From Clonostachys chloroleuca (taxonomy: Eukaryota; Ascomycota; Sordariomycetes; Hypocreales; Bionectriaceae): a stretch of 64,000 bases of DNA. Shown here piece after piece: positions 9,938-22,150 of the stretch (positions are counted from its first letter, which is position 1; each line of letters opens with the position of its first letter). Made by a program: the position numbers and the translations under genes. A model generated the notes under the pieces. That model did not search any database and was not told the DNA's origin. It was given only the letters and a program-made list of their open reading frames with translations. The DNA lies in the NCBI GenBank assembly GCA_037952775.1, contig JBANAY010000004.1, positions 14,384,001 through 14,448,000 on the forward strand, written 5' to 3'.

Positions 9938-12134
9938 ATGATGGAGAAGTACGATTGCCGCTTCAGTCTCGACAGGTCTTTGTATCTGTGTTCGTTCGTC
10001 ATGCTAATCTCAACCTCCTCGCTACAGCTATTACGCCCAATCGTCCCCATCATGGTCATCCGGACTCCCCACGCCCGACCGCAAAGATGCACACGCAGCC
10101 CGTGGCGTACAATCCCCACCCGTCTCCCGAGATCGAAAACCCCTAATAACCAACGAAGATATCGACGATGATCCCTTCCTCAATTCGCCCGAGACTAGTC
10201 CTCGGCGCCAGTCCCTGAAGCAAACCCCGTCCAGAGACAAGCGGAAACGAGAGGCTCACTCCCAGATGATTTCGCCCTCGAAAGTAGTTGTGGTTTCATC
10301 CGCTTTGAGTAATGAGGGCCTACTTCCGTCGAAGCGGCCCAAAGAATCCATCTATATCGATCACAATGAGCTGGAGCGGGTCAAGAACGACCCGGACTGG
10401 CTCCAGAAACGGTCTGGCGAGCTCATGGTTGACGGTGACGATGCCGGCCCAAGCGAACAACCACCCACCGCAAACCCAACCTCCCATCCCATTGACGAGA
10501 CGAACCACGAGGCTCCCGCAACTGGGCAACCAAAACCAGACCCTGAGATACCTCCAAGCGACGACCCTACCCTCTGTCCAGAGCAACAGAAGGTGGTTGA
10601 TCTGATCCTCAGCGGCCACAATGTCTTCTACACTGGCTCTGCGGGCTGCGGCAAATCAACCGTCCTGAAAGCAGCCGTCAAGAAGCTCCGAGAAGAAACG
10701 GAGGAGAAGATGGGGAAGAACGTGTACATTCTCGCACCTACCGGGAGAGCAGCACTCCAGGTAGACGGGATGACCACATGGTCCTACATGGGATGGACGC
10801 CCTCCTGTCACCAACTGGACCTGGACACGCTCATTCAAAGGACTTTTCGGAAGCACGTACGGAGACGGTTGCGTCGGACCGACGTTCTCATCATCGACGA
10901 GATCAGCATGGTAGAGAATCACCATTTGCAGCGCATGGACCTCTGTCTGCGGGCAGCCAGGGAGTACGGACAGAATGTAACTCACCCCTTTGGAGGGTTG
11001 CAAGTCATTTTCACTGGCGACTTTTGCCAGCTTCCCCCGGTCAAGCCTTTCGAGTATTGCATGTTCTGCGGTATAAAGACCACGTTGAACGCTTGGAAGA
11101 CGCAGTATGAATGTCCCAATAAGCATGGCCCATTCAAGGAAACGGACAAATGGGCGTTTCAAAGCCAAGCCTGGAAGGATGCCAACTTGAAACACGTTCA
11201 TCTGAACGAAATTCATCGCCAACACGACGAAGAGTTCATCAAGATCCTACAGAAATGCCGACGCGGCGAGGCTTTCAACTCAAGAGAGATGAAGCGCCTC
11301 ATGGATCACGAGTGCAAAGTTGCCAATGCCACACGCATCCTCTGCACTAGGGAGGAGGTGAATGGATTCAACAGGGCCGAGTTTGAAAAGCTAAAGACGG
11401 AGGTGCACCAATTCACGGCCGTGGACGGCTTTAGGTGGAGACACGACAGGCACCCATACCTTGAGAAATTGGCTACTAAGGATGGCACAAGAACAGCTCT
11501 TCGTGAGCACCGAATCGATCCATGGGTTGATCTCCGCGTGGGAATGGTCGTCGTGCTGCAAGTCAACCTTGACCTACCCAACGGGCTCTGTAATGGCAGC
11601 CAAGGCTTGATCTGCGGTTGGGAGGACGTGGATCCAAAGAATCTCCCAACTGCCTACCGGCAAGGATCAAAAGAGTTGGGGCCAATAGTCATTACTGGAG
11701 ACTACGCAGATCTAAAGGAGGAACAGATCAGAAAGTTTTCACAGCAGACGCACGTCAAACAGTGGCCGAAAGTGATTTTCCACAATGGCCTAAGAAGGAC
11801 CATCTATCCCTCGTGCTTTGTCACCACGATGGGCGAAGGAAAAGACCCTGCAGACTTCTCTGTCCTTCACAGGACCCAGATCCCTCTCGTCGCCGGATGG
11901 GCCATGACCGTGCACAAGAGTCAGGGCATGACCTTGAACCGTGTCATTGTCGATGTGTCGAGGGCTTTTGAAGAGGGTCAGGTGTATGTGGCCCTCTCTC
12001 GGGCAACCAATCTAGAGGGTCTCCGAATCGATGGCGATGCCAATGCCCTGTTACTCAAAGTGGAGTGCAATGCCGAAGTGATGGCATTTCTGCGCGAGAA
12101 GTTCGAATCACTAAAGCTGCCAAAGCACTATTGA
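9938..12134 (+). CDS. PIF1-like ATP-dependent DNA helicase
   Basis: The main exon runs to 12134. Its frame stays open upstream of the ATG at 10266 back to about 10008 with protein-like composition, so I propose a short first exon from the ATG at 9938 and an intron ending CTACAG at 10027, with a CTAAT branch site. Donors at 9976 or 9982 both keep phase, giving 714 or 716 residues. Counted from 10266, motifs are Walker A GSAGCGKST (124-132), APTGRAA, Walker B LIIDEISM near 208, FTGDFCQLPPV, and near the end MTVHKSQGMTLN and VALSRATNLEGL. This is the SF1B Pif1 set: 5'-3' DNA unwinding in genome or mitochondrial maintenance. A CxxC...CxxxH insertion follows motif III. The N-terminus is low-complexity and charged. 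Confidence 0.9.
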
Positions 12135-13300
12135 CCTGCCAACAGTGTCTGCTCCGTGCATGTGCCGGTGCCAAATCAATTTGCGGGCGAATGCTGAATG
12201 GCATGTAACCATCGACTGGGCTGACGCGCCACCCCGAGGAATGCTCCTCCGCCGTCCAGCAGGTCTGCGCTTACATTTTACTACCCATCAACCGGGGATT
12301 CTACCATTGATATATTGAGTAGACCCATCCAGGGTTTAGAATGTTGTCAAAAATGAACACTTGTTTATCTTGGCTAGTGTATCGACATTGGGTTGCTCAG
12401 CATGTTTTGGATCAGATATCCGAAGCTTGGATAGCTTCCGAGGCTATTGCAGCATGCTACCCGAATGCCACCCATGCCTTTCTCAATTGCAGCCTTACCG
12501 TGCCTGTGGGAAAGTGCATTATCGACGACGGCGGCTCTTCATGAGCTACCACCAGTTACCCGCTAAGATGTACATCTCTCTTGGACAGAGAAAGGGGTGG
12601 CACGCGGCTGGATTCGGCAGAGGCGTGAGCCGAAGTAGAGAAGGCTCCAATGAGTGCCTGGCTTGACGTCCTCTGAGCTGTCGGATGCCTTGTTGTTGAG
12701 CTGAGTGGCGGCGGCGAAGCCAATGAGTGTAACGCGAATAGGGAGAGCTGACAGGGTACGAGCCTAGTCAGCTATATCTCCCCTTACTACTAATTTGGCA
12801 AGCTCTGAATTCTACTGTTTAATCTATTCAGCTATAAAGGATTAATTCGTCTTATAGCCCTTAATTCTTTTCGATACCGGTATCCACTATTACCAGTGCC
12901 TGGAAAACTGTGATGGTCAAGTACTGGTCCACGCCAGACCGTGGTGTCTAGATACCAGTACCATGTAAAAAAAAAAGCCACTGTACTAGTATAAGCTAGA
13001 CAGTGATTGACCCCTTTATATAGTATTATCTATACTAGCATTGAAAAACCTAATCATTGTAGTTTTCCCTCTACTGGTACCCAAAGCTTGCCATTTAGCT
13101 TATACCGGACTCAAAGGCAGACAGCAATGGTATCTAAGATACAGCAGGAGATAGACAAGATTGCAACTTCCTTACACAGCCCTGTAATGCTACGAGGGTA
13201 TGCTTACAATCAGTTGCTACGCTGGGGCATGGTATCAACTCGACTGTTAGTTGCCTTGTGTTCGAATCTACTTTGCTAAAGGGGGTAGTCTATGACTCAC
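12135..13300. other. intergenic region with degenerate repeat-like sequence
   Basis: No gene was recognised. From about 12860 to 13100 there are many variants of an ACTGGTACC-like word in both orientations, suggesting an old, mutated small repeat or MITE whose ends could not be fixed. The segment replaces the expected downstream exons of the permease remnant at 13301. Confidence 0.4.
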
Positions 13301-13975
13301 ATGCAGCATCGTTCCACCGCCCTAAAATCTTGTTGCCCCAGATATTTGATGCTGTTGCGAACGTTATGATAGCTAAGATGAAGAGGTAGGTTGACCACTG
13401 CTTTATTTCATACCTCCCTTCGGAAGCAATAACACCGGTAGCAGATATTAATTGGGCCAAGTCTAGAGTGAGTAGGATTCCTTCAACGTAGGTAGGCATA
13501 GCACGAGAAGCTCTTATCAGCGAAAAATCCCTCTGTTGTAACCAAGGTAAGCCAGCCGGCTATGTTAATCCAGCCCACAACAAAACCCTGATCATAGGTA
13601 GGTCAGTGGACATTCAACTCTCTCCTGGAAGGGGGTTCACAAACGTATCCCCTACAGTCAAGTTCCGCCACTTCTCAGTGCACAGCGCGTAGACGAAGTG
13701 GTACTGCCCACCAGCTGTTGGGAAGATGGCAGCAAGCTCTCCCAGGCTACTCACCACAGTGAAGTTACACAAGACGCAGAGAATAAAGCCATACAGGAAG
13801 GACACGCGTCCACCGGAAGGGAGCACGAGGCCCATCGTACCGGCTAGGGCAATCTAGGTGCTAAACGTGCAGTCAGAAGTAAAATTCTTGGCCCTAGGGC
13901 ATCAGGGCATCGCACGTGAATGAAGGCCATACTTGAGAATTGCGAAGGACATGGCGACCCTCTCCTTGAGAAGGA
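13301..13975 (-). pseudogene. amino acid/GABA permease remnant
   Basis: Minus-strand blocks match the N-terminal third of fungal APC amino acid permeases: a VAMSFAIL segment near 13950, LPSGGRVSFLYGFILCVLCN and SLGELAAIFPTAGGQYHFVY at 13835-13690, GFVVGWINIAGWLTLVTTEG near 13560, and QLISATGVIASEGRYEIKQW with NIWGNKILGRWNDAA down to 13301. The block ends at a good GTGAGT donor, but no later exon follows, so about two thirds of the transporter is missing. The intron after FFA has ATAAG where GTAAG would be expected, a G-to-A loss of the splice donor. These permeases import amino acids across the plasma membrane. The copy is broken at both ends. Confidence 0.8.
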
Positions 13976-14848
13976 ATGTTAATTGGTGATGAAACAGACA
14001 TGGTTTAATTTTTTGAGATTGTAAACACGTCTTCAAGGAGTTGCGAGTGTTGTAGTAGCCGGAGTCGACGCCGATAATCCCAATTCTGGCACCGGCTGGT
14101 TTTTGAAGCTTTGCCCTTGAGGAATGGCTTGATGGTCCCTCCTTGTTCGGGAATGGCCTTATCAGCTTTACCCCAGACTGGCTGGTGGAGAATGGGGATG
14201 AGGGGAGTTGGCGCCAAGGAGGAGAGAGGGTGGGTGTGCAAGATGAAGCTAGACTGGTCTCAGGAGACGAGAGAAGGGCAATAATCAGTAAAAACCCAGT
14301 TGCTATTCGCTAGCTAATAAGGTGAAAAAGTTCGCCCCTGTGCTTCAGAAATAATGTTCCCTTGGTCCGACGGACGAGAAGTGAATTTTAAGTCAACAAT
14401 AATTACTCAAACGAAATGCATTCCCTTCGCCCGTTGGTGTGAGATCTGGGAGCGGCGAGACAAGACTGGGGTGTCTCCATATCACTCGACAGTCCTGTTT
14501 ACCTAGGGGGTCCCAGACACTGGCTTCTCATGAGTGTAATTGAACATAGGTCAAGGGCTACTATGCTGTCTGGTTGTATTGTAGTCTTCAAAAATATACT
14601 TAGGTATTCTACTATATCTCTATTGAAGTTAATAAAATGGGAGAAATCATTTATATTCTAGCAGATCTAGCAATACCTAATTTTGGTCCTCCTAGAAGAG
14701 TTTAAAAGTAAGGATGAGAGTAAATAAGCTATTTCTTTCTTATCGGCCATAACTAAGGCAGCCTATAGGTCTCCAGTAACCAGCTGAGGTGGGAAAATAT
14801 CTTTCCCGTGTCCCTAACCTTCCTCCTCAAGTTAACCCATTCAAAGTC
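13976..14848. other. spacer between permease remnant and GPR1-like gene
   Basis: No gene was recognised. An open frame at 14005-14241 on the minus strand has no family resemblance. From about 14570 to 14720 the sequence becomes AT-rich. Confidence 0.35.
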
Positions 14849-15546
14849 TCACACAGGCAGTTTATATGGAAAATCAACCGATTCGAGCAAGGTAGATGAA
14901 AGAATCCAACCACTGGCTAAGGCGGCAATCAAGAAACAAACACCTGGGGCCTATCTTTATCAGTAACCACTGTCCTGTCTGTCAAGAACTTGTTGGTTAA
15001 CTCACCAACACATGTTCAACATCTAGCTGGAAGTTCAACATAAGAACGCCAATCGAGATGAATACAAGGACGATAGTCAGGGCAATATTCTTCCGACCCG
15101 CAGATACCATTAAGGTAAGAACAGCAATCTCTAAAAAGAGCGGCAGCAATACTTCCTTAGGTTAGTTTTCATTTCGATCAAGCCGAGTAAAAACAACATG
15201 GACATACCGCTTTGGTTAATGCTAGAGAGTCCAACGTCACCATCCGACATCACTTTGTTCTCTAGTGACGTAACGTCGGATAAAAAACAAAATGCACTCA
15301 ATGAAATAAATGCGAGAGATGCTAAGCTATCTCCGGAAATCTGCTCGAGAATGCCGCCGAGAAGTATCAAGATGCCACCGAACCACATGTGAAGTTGACT
15401 ACTTGGGATCAGCTTTATACCAAAACAGAAAGCAGATGTAATATCAACATATATACGTACGTTCCTCTAGGCACATTCTGGGAAGCGCCAGTCGAACATA
15501 GAAGTTCAAGAGCGAGTGGCCCGATGGCAATAAATATGCCGCACAT
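14849..15546 (-). CDS. GPR1/FUN34/YaaH-family transporter, 5' end uncertain
   Basis: Four minus-strand exons with matching phases and canonical ends: 15546-15461, 15398-15208, 15130-15006 and 14950-14849 (donors GTACGT, GTATGT, GTGAGT). They encode about 167 residues with family features: MCGIFIAIGPLALELL, MWFGGILILLGGILEQISG, AFISLSAFCF, a hydrophobic ALTIVLVFISIGVLML helix, and a C-terminus ending KLPV. The family contains acetate/ammonium transporters with six membrane helices and about 280 residues. Here the first part is missing: the frame meets a stop just upstream of 15546 and no convincing first exon was found, although an STNPAPM-like stretch near 15630 recalls the family's N-terminal NPAP signature. 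It may be a pseudogene or need one more exon. Confidence 0.55.
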
Positions 15547-16388
15547 TGCGCTTGACCAAAGGTCAGCATGATTAACAAGAACTAATCAGAGGGGGGATTG
15601 GGCTAGATTTTGACAAACATTGGTGCTGGGTTGGTTGACATCTTCGGGCTGCTTCCGGGTAAGTTTCAGGGGCGAGGGGTAAGGTTCTTTGTCTCAGGAG
15701 TTTATTCTCTTGGGGTCTATTACCTGTACAGATGAGTGTAGGAATGGAATTTATCAACTCCAAGGGTCTTATATGCTCATAAAGAAGATAATTCTGCTTT
15801 CAGATGTCCCTGACCCTAAGCTACAACATCCTACTATGCTCACGCCCTTGGCGTTTCTGTAGTTGAATGAGCTGGTGCGACAAGTTGACGCTATTGGGGA
15901 ACCCCATAAACCCCACGCACAAGGCCGAGAGAGCCGGTTCGAGGCGCATTAGTCGTTGCTTGGCTTCCTGTTTGGGGAAAGACGGACTAGCCACTTCTTG
16001 GCTTCCCCGTTGCAGTCGCGATAGCTCAGACTTGTATCTCGGGATGCTTTCCAAGACTTGACCCCTGCTTCGTAGATCGAACGGGGATGCAGTGACGAGC
16101 TGTGATGGACAAAAGCGGAAGCCAAGGAACTAGCGGATCTCATATTCGGGCCACTTAATGGGTCGATGATAGTCCAGACGCAGAGCAACAAAATGGAAGA
16201 AATCGAACACGCTGCATCTTTCCCCTTGTAGGCAAAGTAACTGGTTCATAATAGCAACCTGGCAAATAGTTTCTTCTTCAACCATTTCTCGGCTCAAGGG
16301 AGAGTAATCGGGTAAATGGTAATGCAGTTAGAGCCGAGATTAAGCAGCCTGTTATGCAGGAACCGCAAGGCAGTAAATGATAGCATGG
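15547..16388. other. spacer upstream of GPR1-like gene and amine oxidase remnant
   Basis: The part near 15560-15760 may contain decayed 5' coding sequence of the GPR1-like gene. The rest shows no recognisable coding or repeat structure; the expected N-terminal coding part of the amine oxidase was not found here. Confidence 0.35.
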
Positions 16389-18622
16389 CTCGCAAACCCA
16401 CACGGACCTTGCAGACCTGTTCGATTTGCGCACGCTGTTGTCATCTCTGATGAAAGAAAGATCTTTGAGGGCCTTGTTGACCTCGAGGCTTCTAAGATTT
16501 CCAAGTGGGAGCAGCTTCATGGAGCCCAGCCCATCGTAAGTCCTCATCTGTATTGACTGCTATTTTTTTAATCCTAACAGTGTTCAAGATCACTTCAGAT
16601 GAGCTAGTTAGCGTCGAGCACGGCTGTCGAAAAGATCTCAAAGTTGTCGAGCAGTGCATCATCAGCGGAGTAGCAAGGGAGGACATGCACAAGGTGTACT
16701 GTGACCCTTAGACAATCGGATACGATGAACGCTTCGGAAGTAGCAGAGGTCTTCAGCAGGAGCTGATGTATTACCGACCCGATGTTGATAACAACCAGTA
16801 CCAATATCGTCTGAACTTTTGTCTGATTTGGGACCCAGTTACAGAGGAGGTTATCACGATCGACATGCCCAAGGTCCGTCGGCCTCTAGTTAAGACCAGG
16901 CCCCTCGACTATCATCACCTTGCTATTGGCTGGGAGGGAGAATATAGGAAGGACTTGAAGCCAATCAACATCACTCAACCTCAGGGCGTCTCTTTCAAAG
17001 TGGCTGGAAGGGAGCTTGAGTGGCAAAACTGGAAGTTCCACATCGGCTTCAACTATCGAGAGGGACTTGTCTTCAAGGATATCACGTTCAATAATAAGGG
17101 GAGCGGTCGAACCATCTTTTACAGTATGTCAGTCGTGGAGATGGTTGTACCCTAGTGAGTCTTTGCCTCATGAAACATTCGTAATGAGAGAAGATTAACT
17201 GACCATGATAACTTGACAACTCAGTGGGAATCCAGATTTTCCTCACCAACGCAAGCGTGCCTTCGATCTGGGCGAATATGGCGGTGTCTACTTGACGAAT
17301 AGCCTCGCTCTTGGGTGTGACTGCAAAAGATCTATCTATTACCTCGCTCCCTACTTTCCAACCCTCCACGGTGAGGCCCGGAAGATTAAAAATGCCATCT
17401 GTATCCATGAGGAGGATGACGGTATCCTTTTCAAGCATACTGATTTCGGGGACGACTCGACGATCGTGACATGCGCAAGGAGGCTTATTGCACAGCAGGT
17501 GTTTACCGCTGCCAACTACGAGTATGCCATTGCAGTAAGTATCAACCCAGAGAAAACCAACAAAGTACCAACTTCTCACAGAAGATTATCCTTAGTGGGT
17601 ATTTCACGTAAGTATGATACCGTGAACCGTAACTGGCTGCCAACCGGCATCATCTGACAGAGCCTTGACAGCAAGATGGAACTATACCGCCTGATAGCAA
17701 ACTGACTGGAATTCTCAACATCTACGTCTTAAATGCTGATGAGGATACTCATGGCTGGGTAATCGAAGTCCACAAAGGTATGCTAGTAGATCCCAAGATT
17801 TTTGCATAAACAGACAAGTTCTAACAACCAAAGGCGTCAATGCCCACAATCATCAGCATCTCTTCTGCCTCCACATCAACCCCAATCTTGACGGCGCCAA
17901 TAATTCAGTCCACATGATAGATACTTTTCCCTCGGATGCCCCTGTGGGCAGCCCGGAGAATTTTTACGGCAATGCTTTCTACGCCAAACGTCCAATCTTG
18001 ACACCGCCGCACGGCCATGGCCGATTATAATGGCGCAACATCCAGGACGTGGGACATTGTCAATAAAAACAAACTCAATCCACACAGCGGCAAGCCAGTC
18101 TCATACAAGCTAGTCAGCCGAGAGATTCCCGGGCTCCTGCCTAAGAAAGTCTCCTTGGTTTGGAACCGTGCTGGATTCACTCGGCATGCTGCCCATGTCA
18201 CTAAATGTATATCCTACCAACCCCCTTCTTCAGCCCCTTCTTATTCAGATTGACTAGAGGCTTATTTCTTGTTGTGTAGACCGGGGTGATCAGCCGTGGG
18301 TTGCTGGAGACCACGTTCCTCAGACATCTGGCGTACCAACTCAATCACCGAGTGGATTGGCGATGGCACTCAGTCGGTCGCTAACACCGACATCGTGTTT
18401 TGGCACACCTTTGGCATCACTCAGTTCCCCGCCCCGGAAGATTTCCATGTTATGCCGGCCGAGACTCTCCCCCTGCTTACGGCCTCGTCATTTCTTCGCT
18501 CGTAATCCTGTCATGGATGTGCCGCCTTCCTACTCAATCACTCCCAGTCAGGTGGCTGAGAAGGTTGAGGGAGCTCTTGACGCCCCGAACGGCACTAGTA
18601 AGTTGGTGTCAGTGCTGGGTGG
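16389..18622 (+). pseudogene. copper amine oxidase pseudogene
   Basis: Plus-strand blocks cover most of a fungal peroxisomal-type primary-amine oxidase: RFAHAVVISDERKIFEGLVD near 16420, EDMHKVYCDP near 16690, PKVRRPLVKTRPLDYHHLAI, GVSFKVAGRELEWQNWKFH, FDLGEYGGVYLTNSLALGC, IHEEDDGILFKHTDF, the cofactor site AANYEYA with the topaquinone-precursor Tyr at 17517-17519, NAHNHQHLFCLHINPNLDG, and FWHTFGITQFPAPEDFHVMP. Several introns are still recognisable (for example 17157-17224). The gene is dead: a TAG at 16709-16711 replaces the conserved Trp after YCDP, the frame shifts near 18010, 18340 and 18470, the N-terminal part is absent, and the coding sequence runs into a retrotransposon at 18623. Such enzymes oxidise primary amines to aldehydes, ammonia and peroxide. 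Confidence 0.92.
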
Positions 18623-18819
18623 TGTTACAAGGAGAGTGTCAAGGTGAAGCCCGATAGATAGCTATAGATACAACTAAGGGGCACCTGAGAGGAGCACTTA
18701 GGTTGCTGTTAATAGATTTATTAATTCCTAACCTTCGAAAAGGAAGCTTATAATCTGGACTAGTATTAAATAATAAGCCCTCCTGTAGGTATATATAATC
18801 TATTAGGTAACTACTAACA
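18623..18819 (-). repeat. LTR of Gypsy A (left, 3' LTR)
   Basis: The 197-bp repeat begins TGTTACAAGG and ends CTACTAACA. It matches 58368-58564 over its full length, with differences mostly of the C-to-T or G-to-A type. Confidence 0.88.
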
Positions 18820-21376
18820 GAATACCTCCCTTTTAAGGGTTATTCTTAACCCTTATAATCTATAAGCTAATCTCTTACTTTAAGGTCCTATCCTATATTA
18901 ATTTACTATTATTATTCTAACTAGTAGATTTATATAGCTAGATTACTTATAATAAGTAATTAGTATATATATATAGTTAGTTCCTATTATTATAAGCTGC
19001 TTTTATATTATATAATTAAAGACTTTATTATATTAAATAAAATAGCTATATCTATAATATAACTATAGATACTTTTAATTAACTATTTTATCTTCTAACT
19101 ATTTATTTTCTCTTATAAATTAACTACTTATATAATATTATATAGTACTACTATATTAAATACCCCTGAGGTTATTATTATAATATATAGATAGTTTATA
19201 GGTATTTTAATATATTATTTACTTATTTCTAAATACTAGATAAAGCTATTATAAGGGTATTAAATAAAAGCTTAGAACCTACTTAAAGTATATATTTCCC
19301 TAGCTTTAAAGTAATTTCTTATTCCTTATATTATTATTATCTTCTTCTTTCTATATATAAATATCCTCTTCTTAGTTTATATTATAATCTGATAGCTAAT
19401 ATATATATAGCCTTTCTTTAATAGTAATAATATTAATAATTATAACTATAGTAGTAGTAATATTATTATATAAGTATTCTATTTCCTATAACTTATTACT
19501 TATTATAAACCTTCTACTAATAAGCTATAGATCTAAACTAACTTCCTATTTTACTACTAAGTAGGAGATTTAAACTACTAATAATAAGCCTAAAGGTAAT
19601 AGTACTCTCTTTTTTCTTATTCTATAAATATAATATTTCTAGCTAGTTCTAAACTACTAGATTACTACTAATAAGTTATTCCTAGTTATAAATATAACTA
19701 CTAGTATTATTATAATATTTAAGCTATCTAGAAGGATAGTTCTCTTCTAATCTACTACTAGGAACTATATAAGTTTTATTTATTCCTTCCTACTACTCTC
19801 TTACTATCTAGTAACTAATATATTATAGCTAGTTCTAATAAATATATCTACTATATAGATATTAATAAAGAGTATATTATACTTATAAGTACTATATAGT
19901 ATTATACTACTTTTCTAAATTATTTCTTCCTATAAAGAGAAATTACTATATATCTTCTATTTACTAGTTATTTAGCTCTAGTTAATTTATTATAGGGAAA
20001 TACCTTTACTAGTATTTAAATCTTTATTTATTATTACTTTAAGATAATAAAGATTAAATTAGATATTATTCTTAAGTAATAATAGTAGCTATTTATTACT
20101 ATCTTATAGAAGGTAAGTAATACTTACTAGTACTAGTAGAACTAGGTTCTCTTAGATTAGATACTTACTCTCTATACTATTACTATAGTATAGATTATCT
20201 CTACTATAAGTTTTATTCTTCCTACTTTCTTTTTACTATCCTCCTACTAATCTCCTATTAGTATACTATTATTAGTAATAAAAAGATAGTAGATAATCTG
20301 CTTTTATAGATAATATCTAATAAAGTATTTAACTTTAAACTCCTTACTAAGAAGTCTCTTTCTAGCTATAATATCTATAAGTAGATAGAAAGTAGTTAGA
20401 TTATAGAAGGTAGTTAGTACTACTTATTAACTATCTTTTTAATTTTTCTTTTATTTAATTAAGAGTTTATTCTAATCCTAATAGAGTAGCTCTCTAGCTA
20501 ACTAGTAGCTACTCTCTTATATATTAGTAGTCTTTTAGTCTTTTTCTTAATTTAATTCTGCTATTTTATTATTATATAATTATAATACTCTATCTTCTTT
20601 TCTCTTCTCTTATAATACTTATATCTTTTTACTCTATAATCTCTTTTTTACTCTCCTCTTATTAGAGACTTATTAGTTATAAGTATTTTATATCTCTTTA
20701 TCTATAAATATACTTTAGCTAATATAAGAGTTTTCTAAATAATTATAGCTCTTCTATTTAATTAAATAGAGTCTTTTCTATTTACTATATTTATAATCTA
20801 GAATTTTCTTAATTTTAAAAGTTTATTTTATATTCTAAAAGTAATTCTCTAGTACTTTAAGTATTCTACTCCTGCTTATATATAGTTCTAAGTTTTCTAT
20901 ATAGAAGATATTATATACTTTAACTAATAATAGTAGTTTTAATTTAAATACTATATTATTATTTCTAACTATCTTAATAATCTTATAGGATTCTATATAT
21001 CTCTCTACTAGCTTCTTACTAGATTATCTAAGATTTATATATTTAGTTAATATTAGTATAAATTAGTCTAGTTTAAATAAATATTATAATCTTTTCTTAT
21101 TATACTATCTCTTATAGTTATTTATACTAGAGATAAATACTTAGATTATATTTTCTCTTATAGCTCTTAGTTCTTATACTCTTTCTATATCTAAGGAGTT
21201 TTTATTAACCTCTAAGTTTATTATTACTATCCCTAGATAATTTAGTTTAAATCTATATAATAAATAAGCAGAAGACTTACTTATACTATAGTAAGAAAAA
21301 ATATTATATATAAATTATACTATTCTAAGCTTTTATATCTAGTTATTCTAATCTTTAGTATAAAATACTCTTAAGT
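18820..21376 (-). pseudogene. Gypsy A internal region, 3' part of pol (degenerate)
   Basis: About 2.5 kb of very AT-rich sequence continues Gypsy A from its left LTR. Stop codons are dense in all frames. On the minus strand near 21000-21060 a fragment recalls the integrase core (…LILTKYINL…). By position it should be the integrase end of pol. Confidence 0.5.
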
Positions 21377-21381
21377 AATAT

Positions 21382-22150
21382 TTTTAAAAGGTCAAGATCT
21401 CTAGTATAGGGTAGACCAGCTGTAGGATAAGCTAGGTCTAGGGTAAATAAGGCCTATAGGGTAGGCTCCGAAATACTAGAGAAGAATTATTCAAAAGGGT
21501 ATAGTAGAAGGTACAGGCTCTATAAGAGAAAATAAAGCTCTATTAGCTATAGGGTAGCTAAAAAAGATAGACTGTAGGGTAGGTAAAAGAGTATATTAGT
21601 AACTTATAGAATCTCTATCTAGCAGGGAGGAAGCCCTATACTTATAGGTATTTCCAGGCTGTAAGAGCCCTGAAGATAATATATTACCTTCTGTAATACA
21701 GGCTCATAATCACTATAAGATTCTTATACAGAGGGATATAAGACTGCTAATATAGATACTATAGCGGATATAAAGTTCGCTAATATAGCTGCTATAGTAG
21801 TTACGAGGTTTACTAAACTAAGTACTAAGGTTCTTATACAGCGGATACGAGGTCTGCTAATATAAGCGCTGTAGCAGATACGAAGTCCGCTAATGCAGCT
21901 GCTTCAGCGCAATACAGGATCACTAGTACGGATACTACAGCAGCTATTACAGCAGTTGTAACCGCTAATGCAATTACCCTAACAGGCAGCTACAGTAGGT
22001 TGGGCTAGTAGCTTCAGAGGGCTTCCAGCTTTAGAGAGCTCTAAGTTAGTTATTTTATTCCTCCTTACCCTATACTAATCTGAGATTATTTAATTAATTA
22101 ATATAGAGTAATCTGGATCTACCCTATAGTCTATAGGGTAAATCTTAATA
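21382..22150 (-). mobile_element. 769-bp LTR-like element, copy 1 (probable solo LTR)
   Basis: This copy is the inverted counterpart of 56598-57366 with the same length of 769 bp. It is flanked by the 5-bp duplication AATAT (21377-21381 and 22151-22155), so it inserted independently into Gypsy A. In its own orientation it starts TGTTGAG-like (here TATTAAG) and ends CCTTTTAAAA. It is less AT-rich than its surroundings and contains several GCGGA...TCCGC stem-loop units. No protein-coding pattern is present. A solo LTR or a non-autonomous LTR-like element fits best; no internal region of the same family is present in the window. Confidence 0.75.

Noticed and set aside
12341..12666. Overlapping short open frames downstream of the helicase
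   Set aside because: No recognisable product; the frames overlap each other and lack coding character.
13128..13275. Possible tRNA or tRNA-derived SINE (TGTTCGAATCT resembles a B box)
   Set aside because: The T-arm stem does not pair, no acceptor stem could be formed and no convincing A box lies at the right distance.
14005..14241. Minus-strand frame as the N-terminal part of the permease
   Set aside because: Its translation does not resemble the polar N-terminus of these permeases and is not in a frame that joins the first recognised block.
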